In this document: positions 8,524-14,829 of the stretch, in pieces
Numbering within the stretch: the first letter of the stretch is position 1
Layout of the letters: each line of letters starts with the position of its first letter
Source of the DNA: Halobacteriales archaeon QS_5_68_33
GTDB lineage: Archaea; Halobacteriota; Halobacteria; Halobacteriales; Haloarculaceae
Direction of reading: 5' to 3'
Assembly: GCA_003023785.1 (NCBI GenBank)
Contig: PXRS01000002.1
Span: 1-32,426, forward strand
DNA: 32,426 nt
The notes under the pieces: model-generated
The model's database searches: none
Told to the model about the DNA's origin: nothing
Seen by the model: the letters and a program-made list of their open reading frames with translations, nothing else
Position numbers and translations under genes: made by a program

Positions 8524-8541
8524 ACATGTTACCCCACATGT
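8524..8541. promoter_or_regulatory. Paired ACATGT boxes upstream of vapBC
   Basis: Two perfect ACATGT palindromes at 8524-8529 and 8536-8541, centre to centre 12 bases, lie 28-45 bases before the vapB ATG. The minus strand also reads ATGTAAAGG here, a possible TATA box. A 12-base spacing puts both sites close to one face of the helix, so this is a plausible VapB autoregulatory operator. Confidence 0.5.
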
Positions 8542-8620
8542 GCTCACCGTTCGGACCGGCACGAGTCGGGTTCGTGAGCGCCCCCGTCAGGGCTTTGCCG
8601 CTTCGGTCCGGACCGCCGGC

Positions 8621-8908
8621 ATGCACGTGACCGACGGCGGGACGGCAGTCGACCCGACGGACACCGCGGCGGTCCGGGAACACCTCGAACGCTTCGCCGG
8701 CGCCGACAGCGTCTCCGAACGCGACGGCGCCGTGGTCGCCGACTTCCGCGGCGTCACGCACGTCACGGTCCACCCGGACGGCCGGATCGAGACCGGGATG
8801 CCGCTCCACGAGTTCGCGGGCGTGGCCGACAGGCTGGTCTTCGACCACGACGCCGGCGAACTGCGCGTCGAGCGCGACGGGACGGACTACACGTTCCGGC
8901 GACCGTAA
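8621..8908 (+). CDS. Conserved-looking small protein, unknown function
   Basis: A 95-residue acidic protein that I cannot assign. It starts MHVTDGGTAVDPTD, has a predicted helix (AAVREHLERFAG), then a run of alternating hydrophobic strands (GAVVADFRGVTHVTVHPDGR, LRVERDGTDYTF). The order looks like a small alpha/beta domain with a beta-hairpin. There is no signal peptide and no cysteine. Codon use and acidity match real haloarchaeal genes. It lies between the divergently oriented vapBC and the 3' end of the larE-like gene, with 16 bases between the two converging stops. Confidence 0.7.
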   Translation: MHVTDGGTAVDPTDTAAVREHLERFAGADSVSERDGAVVADFRGVTHVTVHPDGRIETGMPLHEFAGVADRLVFDHDAGELRVERDGTDYTFRRP

Positions 8909-8924
8909 CTCGTAGCGTATTCCA

Positions 8925-9824
8925 TCAGATCTCGTCGGCGGTGGGGTAGTCGGTGTCGAAAACGTCCTCGACGAGGGGTTCGTCGTCCTCGCTCGCGTCG
9001 CTCTCTCCGCTTTCGGTTTCGGGACTGACGCTGCCGGTGCGATAGCCGGCCAGGTCGAGCGTGACGTGGTCGAAGCCCAGGTCGCCGATGTGCTGGCGGG
9101 CGGCGGCGGCGAACTCGGGGTCGAGCGCGGCGTCCAGTTCGTCCTCGCCCACCTCGATGCGGGCGACGTCGTCGTGGTCGCGGACGCGGAACTGCTCGAA
9201 CCCCCAGGTTCGGAGCACCTGCTCGGCCTTCTCGATGCGGGTGAGTCGCTTTTCGGTGACTTCAACTCCGGTGGGAATGCGCGAGGAGAGACAGGCCATC
9301 GAGGGCTTGTCGGCGACCGAGAGGCCGTACTCGTCGGCGATCCTGCGCACGTCGGATTTGGCGATGCCGTGCGCCAGAAGCGGCGAGTAGGCGTCGAGTT
9401 CGTCGACGGCCCGGAGCCCGGGGCGGTGGCCCTCGCCGGGGTCCGAGGCGTTGGTGCCGTCACAGACGATGTCGATGCCGAGTTCCTTCGCGCGGTCGAA
9501 CATGGCACCGAGGCGCATCGTCCGGCAGTGATAGCAGCGGTCGCCGTCGTTGGCGACGAACTCGGGGCTGTCCAGTTCGGAGAACTCGACGACCTCGTGA
9601 CGGACGCCGATCTCCTCGGCGACGCGGCGGGCGTCGTCCAGTTCCGCGGCGGGCAGCGTCTCGCTTTTGGCCGTGCAGGCGACCGCGTCCTCGCCCAGTG
9701 CGTCGTGGGCGATGGCGGCGACGACGCTCGAATCCACCCCGCCGGAGAACGCGACCAGGACGCCGTCGCGCTCGGCCAGGTCCGCGCGCGCGGCATCGAG
9801 TTTGTCCGCGACCGGTGTGCTCAT
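8925..9824 (-). CDS. larE: LarE-type ATP-dependent sacrificial sulfur transferase
   Basis: PP-loop ATPase of the LarE family, 299 residues with the ATG at 9824. The family activates pyridinium-dinucleotide carboxylate with ATP and donates sulfur for the nickel-pincer cofactor of lactate racemase and related enzymes. The PP-loop SGGVDSS is at 27-33. Cysteines C97 and C100 (DRCYHC) and C178 (MACLSSRIPTG) occupy the positions linked to sulfur transfer or Fe-S binding in the family. The last 50 residues are an acidic tail. No larA, larB or larC homologue is in the window. An AAAAG box at 9851-9855 fits a nearly leaderless start; longer upstream frames run through a repeat element. Confidence 0.88.
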   Translation of the reverse strand: MSTPVADKLDAARADLAERDGVLVAFSGGVDSSVVAAIAHDALGEDAVACTAKSETLPAAELDDARRVAEEIGVRHEVVEFSELDSPEFVANDGDRCYHCRTMRLGAMFDRAKELGIDIVCDGTNASDPGEGHRPGLRAVDELDAYSPLLAHGIAKSDVRRIADEYGLSVADKPSMACLSSRIPTGVEVTEKRLTRIEKAEQVLRTWGFEQFRVRDHDDVARIEVGEDELDAALDPEFAAAARQHIGDLGFDHVTLDLAGYRTGSVSPETESGESDASEDDEPLVEDVFDTDYPTADEI

Positions 9825-9910
9825 CGCTCTCTCGTTGGCTGTCGCGGGCCAAAAGCCCGTTGTTCGCCCCCGCGTCGTGCCTCGAACCGAGACGACGCGT
9901 TTGCGGCAAC

Positions 9911-9993
9911 TCATACTGCCGGCTGTAAGTCTGTCAAGAATTTCGCCGCCCGGGGCGGCGAATATCTTCACGAAGTTACAGCCGGCGGTATCA
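9911..9993. repeat. Inverted-repeat element, family B, copy 1
   Basis: An 83-base element with ends TACTGCCGGCTGTAA and TTACAGCCGGCGGTA and flanking TCA at 9911-9913 and 9991-9993. Its centre is a perfect hairpin, TTCGCCGCCC / GGGCGGCGAA. It differs from the copy at 24021-24104 by one inserted base and one substitution. It lies in the divergent gap between the larE-like gene and the phosphoesterase. Immediately to its right, TCAGTTCCGGATTTC (9991-10005) matches the interior of family C and is probably a leftover of such an element. Confidence 0.9.
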
Positions 9994-10044
9994 GTTCCGG
10001 ATTTCAGACGGCTTTGTGCCACGACCAAACGTTTTCACACGGGG

Positions 10045-10054
10045 GAAATAAATA
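10045..10054 (+). promoter_or_regulatory. TATA box for the metallophosphoesterase gene
   Basis: GAAATAAATA stands out in this GC-rich region and lies 31-40 bases before the ATG at 10085, the spacing expected for a short-leader haloarchaeal transcript. Confidence 0.6.
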
Positions 10055-10084
10055 GGGGCGTATCGTGGAGACACGACGGAAGCG

Positions 10085-11002
10085 ATGATCGACTTTCGGG
10101 GCGGAGAGGAGACGGAGCTGGACCGGGCGGCACGCGACGGCGTCGACGGGGAGTTGCTCGTCGTCAGCATCAGTGACATCCACGGCTACCTGGAGTCGGC
10201 ACGGAGCGCCCTCCGGACCGTCGGCGACCACGGCGACTACGACCCGGTGGTCGAGACCGACGACGAGGGTCGCCTGCACTGGGCGGGCAACGACTACGTT
10301 CTCGTGTTCAACGGCGACCTGATCGACCGCGGGCCGGACAGCGCCGGAGTGGTGGCCCTCGTCGAGCGTCTGAGCCGCGAGGCGCCCCCGGGTCGGGTCC
10401 GGCTCACGCTGGGCAACCACGAGTGGGGCGTCCTCTTTCCGGCCGTCGTCCGCTGGGACGACTGGTTCTCCGGCCAGCGGACCGACGCGGACCGCCGCCG
10501 GCTCTGTACGGCGGCCGCCAGGGGCGACCTGGTGGCGGCCTACGAGGGGCACAACTTCACCTACGCCCACGCCGGCCAGCCGAGCCGCTACCGGGCACGC
10601 TTTCTCAACGACAAACTCGTCGAGGCGACCGAACAGCTCGCCGACGCCATCGGCACCGACGAGGACGCCGACACGCAACGCCATCTCATCGAGGAGTACC
10701 GCCGCGTGCTGAGCATGGGCCGCCAGGGCGGCCGCGGGTTCGGCGCCGGCATCGTCTGGCTCGATTTCCGGTATCTGCCCGGCGAGTCCCCCCCGCAGGT
10801 CGTCGGCCACACCCGCCAGGAACAGCCCGTCCAGAAGGGCAACGTCGTCAACGAGAACGTCATCCGAACGAACCAGAAGAACGCAGGCGGCGAGGCGGTC
10901 CTCGTCGAGTCGCCCGACGCGCTGGTCTCGCTCGAACGCACCTACGACGGCGGCGTCCACCGCAACGAGTTCGAACTCCCGCGCGAAACGACCGCCGACT
11001 GA
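10085..11002 (+). CDS. Calcineurin-like metallophosphoesterase
   Basis: A 305-residue phosphoesterase of the PPP/Ap4A-hydrolase-like type. The metal-binding motifs appear in order: DIHG at 31-34, GDLIDRG at 77-83, GNHE at 110-113, AHAG at 161-164 and GHT at 241-243. These ligate two metal ions that activate water for hydrolysis of phosphate esters. The Ser/Thr-phosphatase-like spacing (GD.IDRG, GNHE) leaves protein phosphatase, dinucleotide polyphosphatase or a nucleotide phosphatase all possible. It has no signal peptide, so it is probably cytosolic. Its TGA stop (11000-11002) is the first three bases of a family C repeat element. Confidence 0.9.
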   Translation: MIDFRGGEETELDRAARDGVDGELLVVSISDIHGYLESARSALRTVGDHGDYDPVVETDDEGRLHWAGNDYVLVFNGDLIDRGPDSAGVVALVERLSREAPPGRVRLTLGNHEWGVLFPAVVRWDDWFSGQRTDADRRRLCTAAARGDLVAAYEGHNFTYAHAGQPSRYRARFLNDKLVEATEQLADAIGTDEDADTQRHLIEEYRRVLSMGRQGGRGFGAGIVWLDFRYLPGESPPQVVGHTRQEQPVQKGNVVNENVIRTNQKNAGGEAVLVESPDALVSLERTYDGGVHRNEFELPRETTAD

Positions 11003-11082
11003 GGCGGTCGGTTGTGACTCAGTTCCGGATTTCGTCGAACCGGTCGGCGAAATACCGGCAAATCGGTACGACCGACCGTATG
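11000..11082. repeat. Inverted-repeat element, family C, copy 1, filling a convergent gap
   Basis: An 83-base element that starts with the TGA stop of the phosphoesterase and ends one base before the TAA of the histidine kinase, so it fills the whole gap between two convergent genes. Ends are CGGTCGGTTGT and the inverted ACGACCGACCG. The interior CTCAGTTCCGGATTTCGTCG and CCGGTCGGCGAA is shared with the other family C copies. It can fold into a stem with an internal hairpin and could act as a bidirectional transcript end. Confidence 0.85.
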
Positions 11083-12750
11083 TTAGCCCTTCTCACGCGT
11101 CGGCATGGCCGGAACGGTGGCGTCCACGGTCGCGCCCGAGACGAGCAATCGCGTTCCCCCATCGTAATCGTCGTCGAACGAGACGGTCCAGCCGTGGGCA
11201 CGCGCGAACATCCGGGCGTTGGGGAGCGCCACGCCGGTCTCGGCATGGGGGACCTCGCCGCCGTAGTTGAACAGCGTCCCGGGGTCGTCGACGGGCGGCC
11301 GGCGGCCGTCGTCAGCGATCGCGAACCCGTCGGGGCGGAGCGAGACCGTCACCGCGGACCCGCCGTTGTGCGCGGCGAACTGGAAGACGTTGACCAGGAG
11401 TTCGCGAAGGCGGGTCGGGTCGGCCCGGACGGTCCCCTCGCCCTCGATGGTCAGGCGCTGGTCGGGGGCGACTTCCTCCCAGGCGTGCTCGACGGCGGGG
11501 GTGAACGCCACGCCGCGGGTCTCCTCGACGGACTGGCCGTGCTCGGCCAGCGACGAGAGGTCGGCGACCGCCCGTTCCATCCGGTCGGCCGTGCGGGAGG
11601 CCGCCTCGAAGGAATCGCGAGCGCGGCCGACCTCGCCGTCGTCGAGCGCCGTTCCGGCGACCGAAATCCGGCCCCTGACGACCTGGAGCGTGTTGCGTAG
11701 CTCGTGCCGGATGGCGGCCGCCAGCCCCTCGAGTTGCTCGTTCTGGCGCTCGAGTTCGCGGCGCTGGCGCTCGGTCGTGGTCACGTCGGCGAAGACCACG
11801 ACCCGGCCGATGTCCGACTGTCCCAGCGAGAAAACGCTGTCGCTGACGAGGTAGTACCGCGTCTCCCCGTCGCGGGTGCGTTCCAGCACCTCGTCCCCGG
11901 CGAGGGCTGCGACCGCCTCGGGGACCACCCTGTCGAGGAGTTCGCCCTTGGCGCCGGCCAGCGACGGGAACGCCCGGCGAGCGTGCTGGTTGAAATCGCG
12001 GATCCGGTCCTGGTCGTCGAGGAAGACGACGGCGTCGTCGACGTCGCCGGTGACCTGGACCGAGAGAAAGCGGTCCTCGAAGACGAACAGGACGGCGACG
12101 GCGAACGCCGCGACGCCCAGTGACTCGTAGTTGATGTCGATCAGGACGGGCGTGGCGTATCCGACGACGTCCAGGGCGACCGGGAGTGCGGTGAGCGCGG
12201 CCGCGACGACGAGCGGTCGGGTGTCGAAGTCGGCGGCCGCGAACAGTTCCAGGAGCATGAAGAAGCCGACGGCGACCAGCGCGTAGGAGGCGCCGGCGAC
12301 CACCCAGTGGAGGGCGCCGTGATTGATCGACAGGTGGACGAACGGCTCCTGGACGAGTTCGGTACCGAAATAGAACCCGTGGAGGGGGTTCGTGACCTTC
12401 ACCGCGACCACGCCCGAGTATGCCAGGACGCCGGCCGTCCGGACCGTTCCGTCGCGGTGGAAGCTCCGTCCCGTGTAGGCCGAACAGAAGTAGAGCCACG
12501 CGCCGACCGTCGCGAGGCCGACGACGAGACTCACCTCGTAGGCGAGGTACTTCACCGCGGGGCGCTCCACGACGAGAAGCGCGAGCTGGAAGGCCGCCCA
12601 GCCGCCGCTGCTGGCCAGAAGCCCCACGAGTCCCCGCCGCGTGTCCCTGTCTTCGATCCGCCTGGCCCGGGCGAGCGCACCGAAACACCCCAGCGCCGCT
12701 AACCCGAAGGCCAGCACGTAAATATCAAACGGGATAAAATTCACCAACAT
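11083..12750 (-). CDS. Membrane-bound sensor histidine kinase (7TM-PAS-HisKA-ATPase)
   Basis: With the ATG at 12750 the protein has 555 residues. Residues 1-228 form about seven hydrophobic helices, like the 7TM sensor region common in haloarchaeal kinases. A PAS-like domain follows at about 235-328 (VVFLDDQDRIRDFNQHARR ... VVVFADVTTTERQR). The phospho-acceptor His is H349 in AAIRHELRNTLQVV. The ATPase part has an N-box Asn at 454 (LLVNVFQFAAHN) and a G1-like IADDG at 478-482. No HAMP or receiver domain is present and no response regulator gene is adjacent, so it is an orphan kinase. An ATG at 12765 is an alternative start; further upstream the frame passes through a repeat. Confidence 0.9.
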   Translation of the reverse strand: MLVNFIPFDIYVLAFGLAALGCFGALARARRIEDRDTRRGLVGLLASSGGWAAFQLALLVVERPAVKYLAYEVSLVVGLATVGAWLYFCSAYTGRSFHRDGTVRTAGVLAYSGVVAVKVTNPLHGFYFGTELVQEPFVHLSINHGALHWVVAGASYALVAVGFFMLLELFAAADFDTRPLVVAAALTALPVALDVVGYATPVLIDINYESLGVAAFAVAVLFVFEDRFLSVQVTGDVDDAVVFLDDQDRIRDFNQHARRAFPSLAGAKGELLDRVVPEAVAALAGDEVLERTRDGETRYYLVSDSVFSLGQSDIGRVVVFADVTTTERQRRELERQNEQLEGLAAAIRHELRNTLQVVRGRISVAGTALDDGEVGRARDSFEAASRTADRMERAVADLSSLAEHGQSVEETRGVAFTPAVEHAWEEVAPDQRLTIEGEGTVRADPTRLRELLVNVFQFAAHNGGSAVTVSLRPDGFAIADDGRRPPVDDPGTLFNYGGEVPHAETGVALPNARMFARAHGWTVSFDDDYDGGTRLLVSGATVDATVPAMPTREKG

Positions 12751-12907
12751 CGGTCTACAGCCCATATGTGCTGGATCAATATGAGTGCTGCAGACAGTTA
12801 CAGAATATGATACGCACGGCTCGCGGATCGACGCTCCTCCGAAAAGGGAGAGACGGTACGGTCCCGGGCTTCGCTCGCCGGGTCGGAGAAGCAAGACGAG
12901 GACAAAA

Positions 12908-12969
12908 TCAGTTCCGGATTTCGGCGAACCGGTCGGCGAACTACCGGTGAATCGGTACAACCGACCGTC
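12908..12969. repeat. Inverted-repeat element, family C, copy 2, truncated
   Basis: This copy keeps TCAGTTCCGGATTTCGGCG, the CCGGTCGGCGAACTACCGGT interior and the right end GGTACAACCGACCGT. It lacks the left 17 or so bases, including the TGA end. It abuts the family A element that starts at 12970 with no spacer, so the two form a composite. Confidence 0.8.
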
Positions 12970-13084
12970 TCATACTGTCGGACACAAGTAATACCACCGT
13001 TCGATGTCTGTTTCGGTGGTCTTTTCGACCTTCCACCCCCGACAGGCGGAATGCTTGTTCACGAACTTGTGTCCGGCAGTATCA
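12970..13084. repeat. Inverted-repeat element, family A, copy 2
   Basis: A 115-base element with ends TACTGTCGGACACAAGT and ACTTGTGTCCGGCAGTA, flanked by TCA at 12970-12972 and 13082-13084. The right TCA is the reverse complement of the TGA stop of the winged-helix gene. Interior similarity to copy 1 is partial (ACCACCG, CTGTTTCGG), so the copies are older than those of family B. Confidence 0.85.
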
Positions 13085-13330
13085 GTCGTCGCCGTCGATC
13101 ACGGTGTAGAGGCGCTGTCGGGCGTCCTGGGGGTAGACCCGTTCCTCGACGAGGTCGGCGTCGGCGAGGTCGGCCAGGGCCGACCGGACACTCCGCTGTG
13201 AGAGGCGCGTCCGTTCCGCGAGCGCCTTCTGGGTGAGCGCTCCCTCGTAATCGAGGACCGTATAGACGAACTTCGCACTCGGGGTGAGCGATTCCAGTCG
13301 GGTCCCGGGGTCCTGGTAGGCGGTTTCCAT
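13082..13330 (-). CDS. Small winged-helix transcriptional regulator
   Basis: An 82-residue protein from the ATG at 13330; a GTG at 13360 would add ten residues and fits the TATA box better as a leaderless start. Nearly the whole chain is a winged helix: LTPSAKFVYTVLDYEGALTQ, recognition region ALAERTRLSQRSVRSALADL and wing DLVEERVYPQDARQRLYTV. This is the MarR/TrmB-like mini-HTH common in haloarchaea; it has no ligand domain. Its TGA stop is the terminal trinucleotide of a family A repeat. A near-palindrome, AACCGGTATACGGTT at 13394-13408, upstream of a GTATAG box may be its own operator. Confidence 0.85.
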   Translation of the reverse strand: METAYQDPGTRLESLTPSAKFVYTVLDYEGALTQKALAERTRLSQRSVRSALADLADADLVEERVYPQDARQRLYTVIDGDD

Positions 13331-13380
13331 ACAGCACACGGGGTCGATCACTCCGGACACCGCGTTTCCCGCACAGCTAC

Positions 13381-13408
13381 CTATACGTTTGGCAACCGGT
13401 ATACGGTT
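13381..13408 (-). promoter_or_regulatory. Promoter and possible operator of the winged-helix gene
   Basis: On the minus strand CGTATAG (13381-13387) is a good TATA-like box 21-27 bases before the GTG at 13360. Just upstream, AACCGGTATACGGTT (13394-13408, plus strand) is palindromic except for one extra G. Placement near the TATA box suggests regulator binding, unproven. Confidence 0.45.
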
Positions 13409-13435
13409 CCCGTACCGGACGAACAGGGCTTTCGA

Positions 13436-13648
13436 CTAGACGAGCGCAAGCGCCAGACCGAACGTGAGCGCGAGTCCGACGGCGAGGACCACGCAACCGA
13501 CGCCGACGTCGCGCATGGCGTAGTCGCTCTGCGGTGCGGTGCTCCGCAACGGCGGGGCCCGCTCGGGGAGGTCCTTGGACGAAGGGTCGTACGCCGGCCT
13601 GTCCTCGCCGTGCCCGTGCCCGTGTCCGTCGTCATGGTCGTCGGCCAT
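13436..13648 (-). CDS. Small His/Asp-rich single-pass membrane protein (DUF7550-like)
   Basis: A 70-residue protein. The N-terminus is a His/Asp/Gly run (ADDHDDGHGHGHGED), the middle is polar, and the C-terminus is one hydrophobic helix preceded by YAMRDVGVGCVVLAVGL. This matches a widespread haloarchaeal family of small membrane proteins of unknown role. The histidine-rich tail could bind metal, but such tails are frequent in this family and no metal gene is nearby. Confidence 0.8.
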   Translation of the reverse strand: MADDHDDGHGHGHGEDRPAYDPSSKDLPERAPPLRSTAPQSDYAMRDVGVGCVVLAVGLALTFGLALALV

Positions 13649-13773
13649 ACCCGGCGGTTCGACCGGGGATCACCTTAGCGTGTCGGAACCGACCGCGGTG
13701 CGCGCCGGGCAACGACGTGGGCACACCCGAGGTCACCCGGGGAACGGGCGCGGAAACGGTCGAGAAGCGCCAG

Positions 13774-13856
13774 TGATACGGTCAGTTGTAACTCAGTTCC
13801 GGATTCCGTCGGATCGGTCGGCGAAATACCGGTCGATCGGTACAACCGACCGCACG
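13774..13856. repeat. Inverted-repeat element, family C, copy 3
   Basis: An 83-base copy beginning TGATACGGTCAGTTGTAAC and ending GGTACAACCGACCGCACGA. It has the same orientation as copy 1. The interior CTCAGTTCCGGATT and GGTCGGCGAAATACCGG is conserved. Outer trinucleotides are TGA and CGA. It lies in a divergent gap, 44 bases before the small membrane protein at 13900, so here it cannot act as a 3' end for a flanking gene of the window. Confidence 0.85.
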
Positions 13857-13899
13857 AAACGGGAAAAGGACTTTCGGGCGTGGACACGAACCCGCGGGT

Positions 13900-14121
13900 A
13901 TGCCCTGGCTCAACACCCGGTCGAAAATAGCCGTCAGCTTTCTCACCTCGATGGTCGTCGGCGTTGTCACCGCTCGCCGGGCGGACAGCGGAGACCGCGT
14001 CAAGCGCACCGTCCTCGCGAACGCGGCGAGCACCGCCGGCCTCCTCGTCGGCTACCAACTGGTCGAACGTTCCCGGGAGAGCGACATCGAGGCCGAGAGC
14101 GGGGAGCCATCGCGGGTGTGA
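13900..14121 (+). CDS. Small membrane-associated protein, unknown function
   Basis: A 73-residue protein not assigned to a family. It has a mildly hydrophobic helix at about 8-26 (KIAVSFLTSMVVGVVTARR), a basic stretch, a second amphipathic helix (TVLANAASTAGLLVGYQLVE) and an acidic tail. The pattern suggests two short membrane helices with the loop inside. A purine-rich AAACGGGAAAAGG upstream may hold the promoter. It is followed 67 bases later by a second membrane protein gene on the same strand. Confidence 0.65.
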   Translation: MPWLNTRSKIAVSFLTSMVVGVVTARRADSGDRVKRTVLANAASTAGLLVGYQLVERSRESDIEAESGEPSRV

Positions 14122-14188
14122 CCCGGCGGCGGTTCCGTGAGAATCCGCCTTGGATACGTTCAAGTGCCACGCGTCCCCCGGATGGCAC

Positions 14189-14650
14189 ATGTCGCTCGTC
14201 GATACGGCAGTGTACGCCGTCCACCTGCTCTTCGGTGGGGTCTGGACGGGGAGCGTCGTCTTCGTGACGGTGGCCGTCCTGCCGACGGCCAGGGACGGGC
14301 TGGCCAACGCCGAACCGCTCGCGCCCGTGGTCGGCAAACTCCGGAACATCTCCCGGCTGAGTGCCGTCGTCATGCTCCTGACCGGCGGCCACATGGCCGG
14401 CGCGGCCGCCGACTACACCGTCGGATCGCTCACCGGGACGACCCGCGGGCATCTCGTTCTCGGGATGGTGGCGCTGTGGTTCCTGCTCATCGGCCTCGTC
14501 GAGGTCGGCGGCGGCAGGCTCGCCGACGGGTTCGAGGAGATGAAGGTCCGCGAACCCGCCCGCGAGGCGCGCCCGTTCCTCCTCGCTGCCACCGTCGTCT
14601 CCCTCCTGTTGCTCGTCGACGCCGGCCTGCTCGCCGGCGGGATCGCCTGA
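14189..14650 (+). CDS. CopD-like four-helix membrane protein
   Basis: A 153-residue protein with about four membrane helices. The ATG at 14189 was preferred because the extra upstream codons are polar and contain the likely promoter. The N-terminal half (YAVHLLFGGVWTGSVVFVT) with a His and a Trp in the first helix, then LRNISRLSAVVMLLTGGHMAG, is like the CopD/DUF2269 group of small integral membrane proteins with haem- or copper-linked His residues. Function and metal are not certain. The 3' end overlaps a small antisense gene reading. Confidence 0.65.
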   Translation: MSLVDTAVYAVHLLFGGVWTGSVVFVTVAVLPTARDGLANAEPLAPVVGKLRNISRLSAVVMLLTGGHMAGAAADYTVGSLTGTTRGHLVLGMVALWFLLIGLVEVGGGRLADGFEEMKVREPAREARPFLLAATVVSLLLLVDAGLLAGGIA

Positions 14651-14780
14651 CGCTGCGCGGCAGCCGCGTGATGTGTGTCGGATGGGCCGCTTCGTGGTCG
14701 CGGGCCCGGGCGTAGGCGTCGACCCTGTCCGCCGTCTCGCGCTCGAACTCGCAGGCGTTACAGTGCAGACGGAACGGCAC
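14487..14780 (-). CDS. Small CxxC/HxxxH protein with abnormal C-terminal run-on
   Basis: The first 36 residues from a GTG at 14780 look like a haloarchaeal mini zinc-finger: C7-x2-C10, then H29 and H33 (RDHEAAHPTH). Members of this type are usually only about 40-55 residues. Here no stop appears and the frame continues for some 60 Arg-rich residues antisense to the CopD-like gene, overlapping it by 164 bases. The run-on looks like a lost stop or frameshift rather than a real domain. The N-terminal part is likely genuine; the annotated end is doubtful. Confidence 0.5.
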   Translation of the reverse strand: MPFRLHCNACEFERETADRVDAYARARDHEAAHPTHITRLPRSVRRSRRRAGRRRRATGGRRRWQRGGTGAPRGRVRGPSSPRTRRRACRRRPRRGR

Positions 14781-14829
14781 GCTCGCCGGTATGGCCTCGT
14801 GTCACATAGCGTCATGGATGGCGGGCGCC

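Noticed and set aside
9825-10028. N-terminal extension of the LarE-like protein
   Set aside because: It reads through the family B repeat and past the likely promoter; the family N-terminus fits the ATG at 9824.
12751-12960. N-terminal extension of the histidine kinase
   Set aside because: The added residues are partly encoded by the truncated family C repeat and lack any membrane or signal character; ATG at 12750 places the first helix at the N-terminus.
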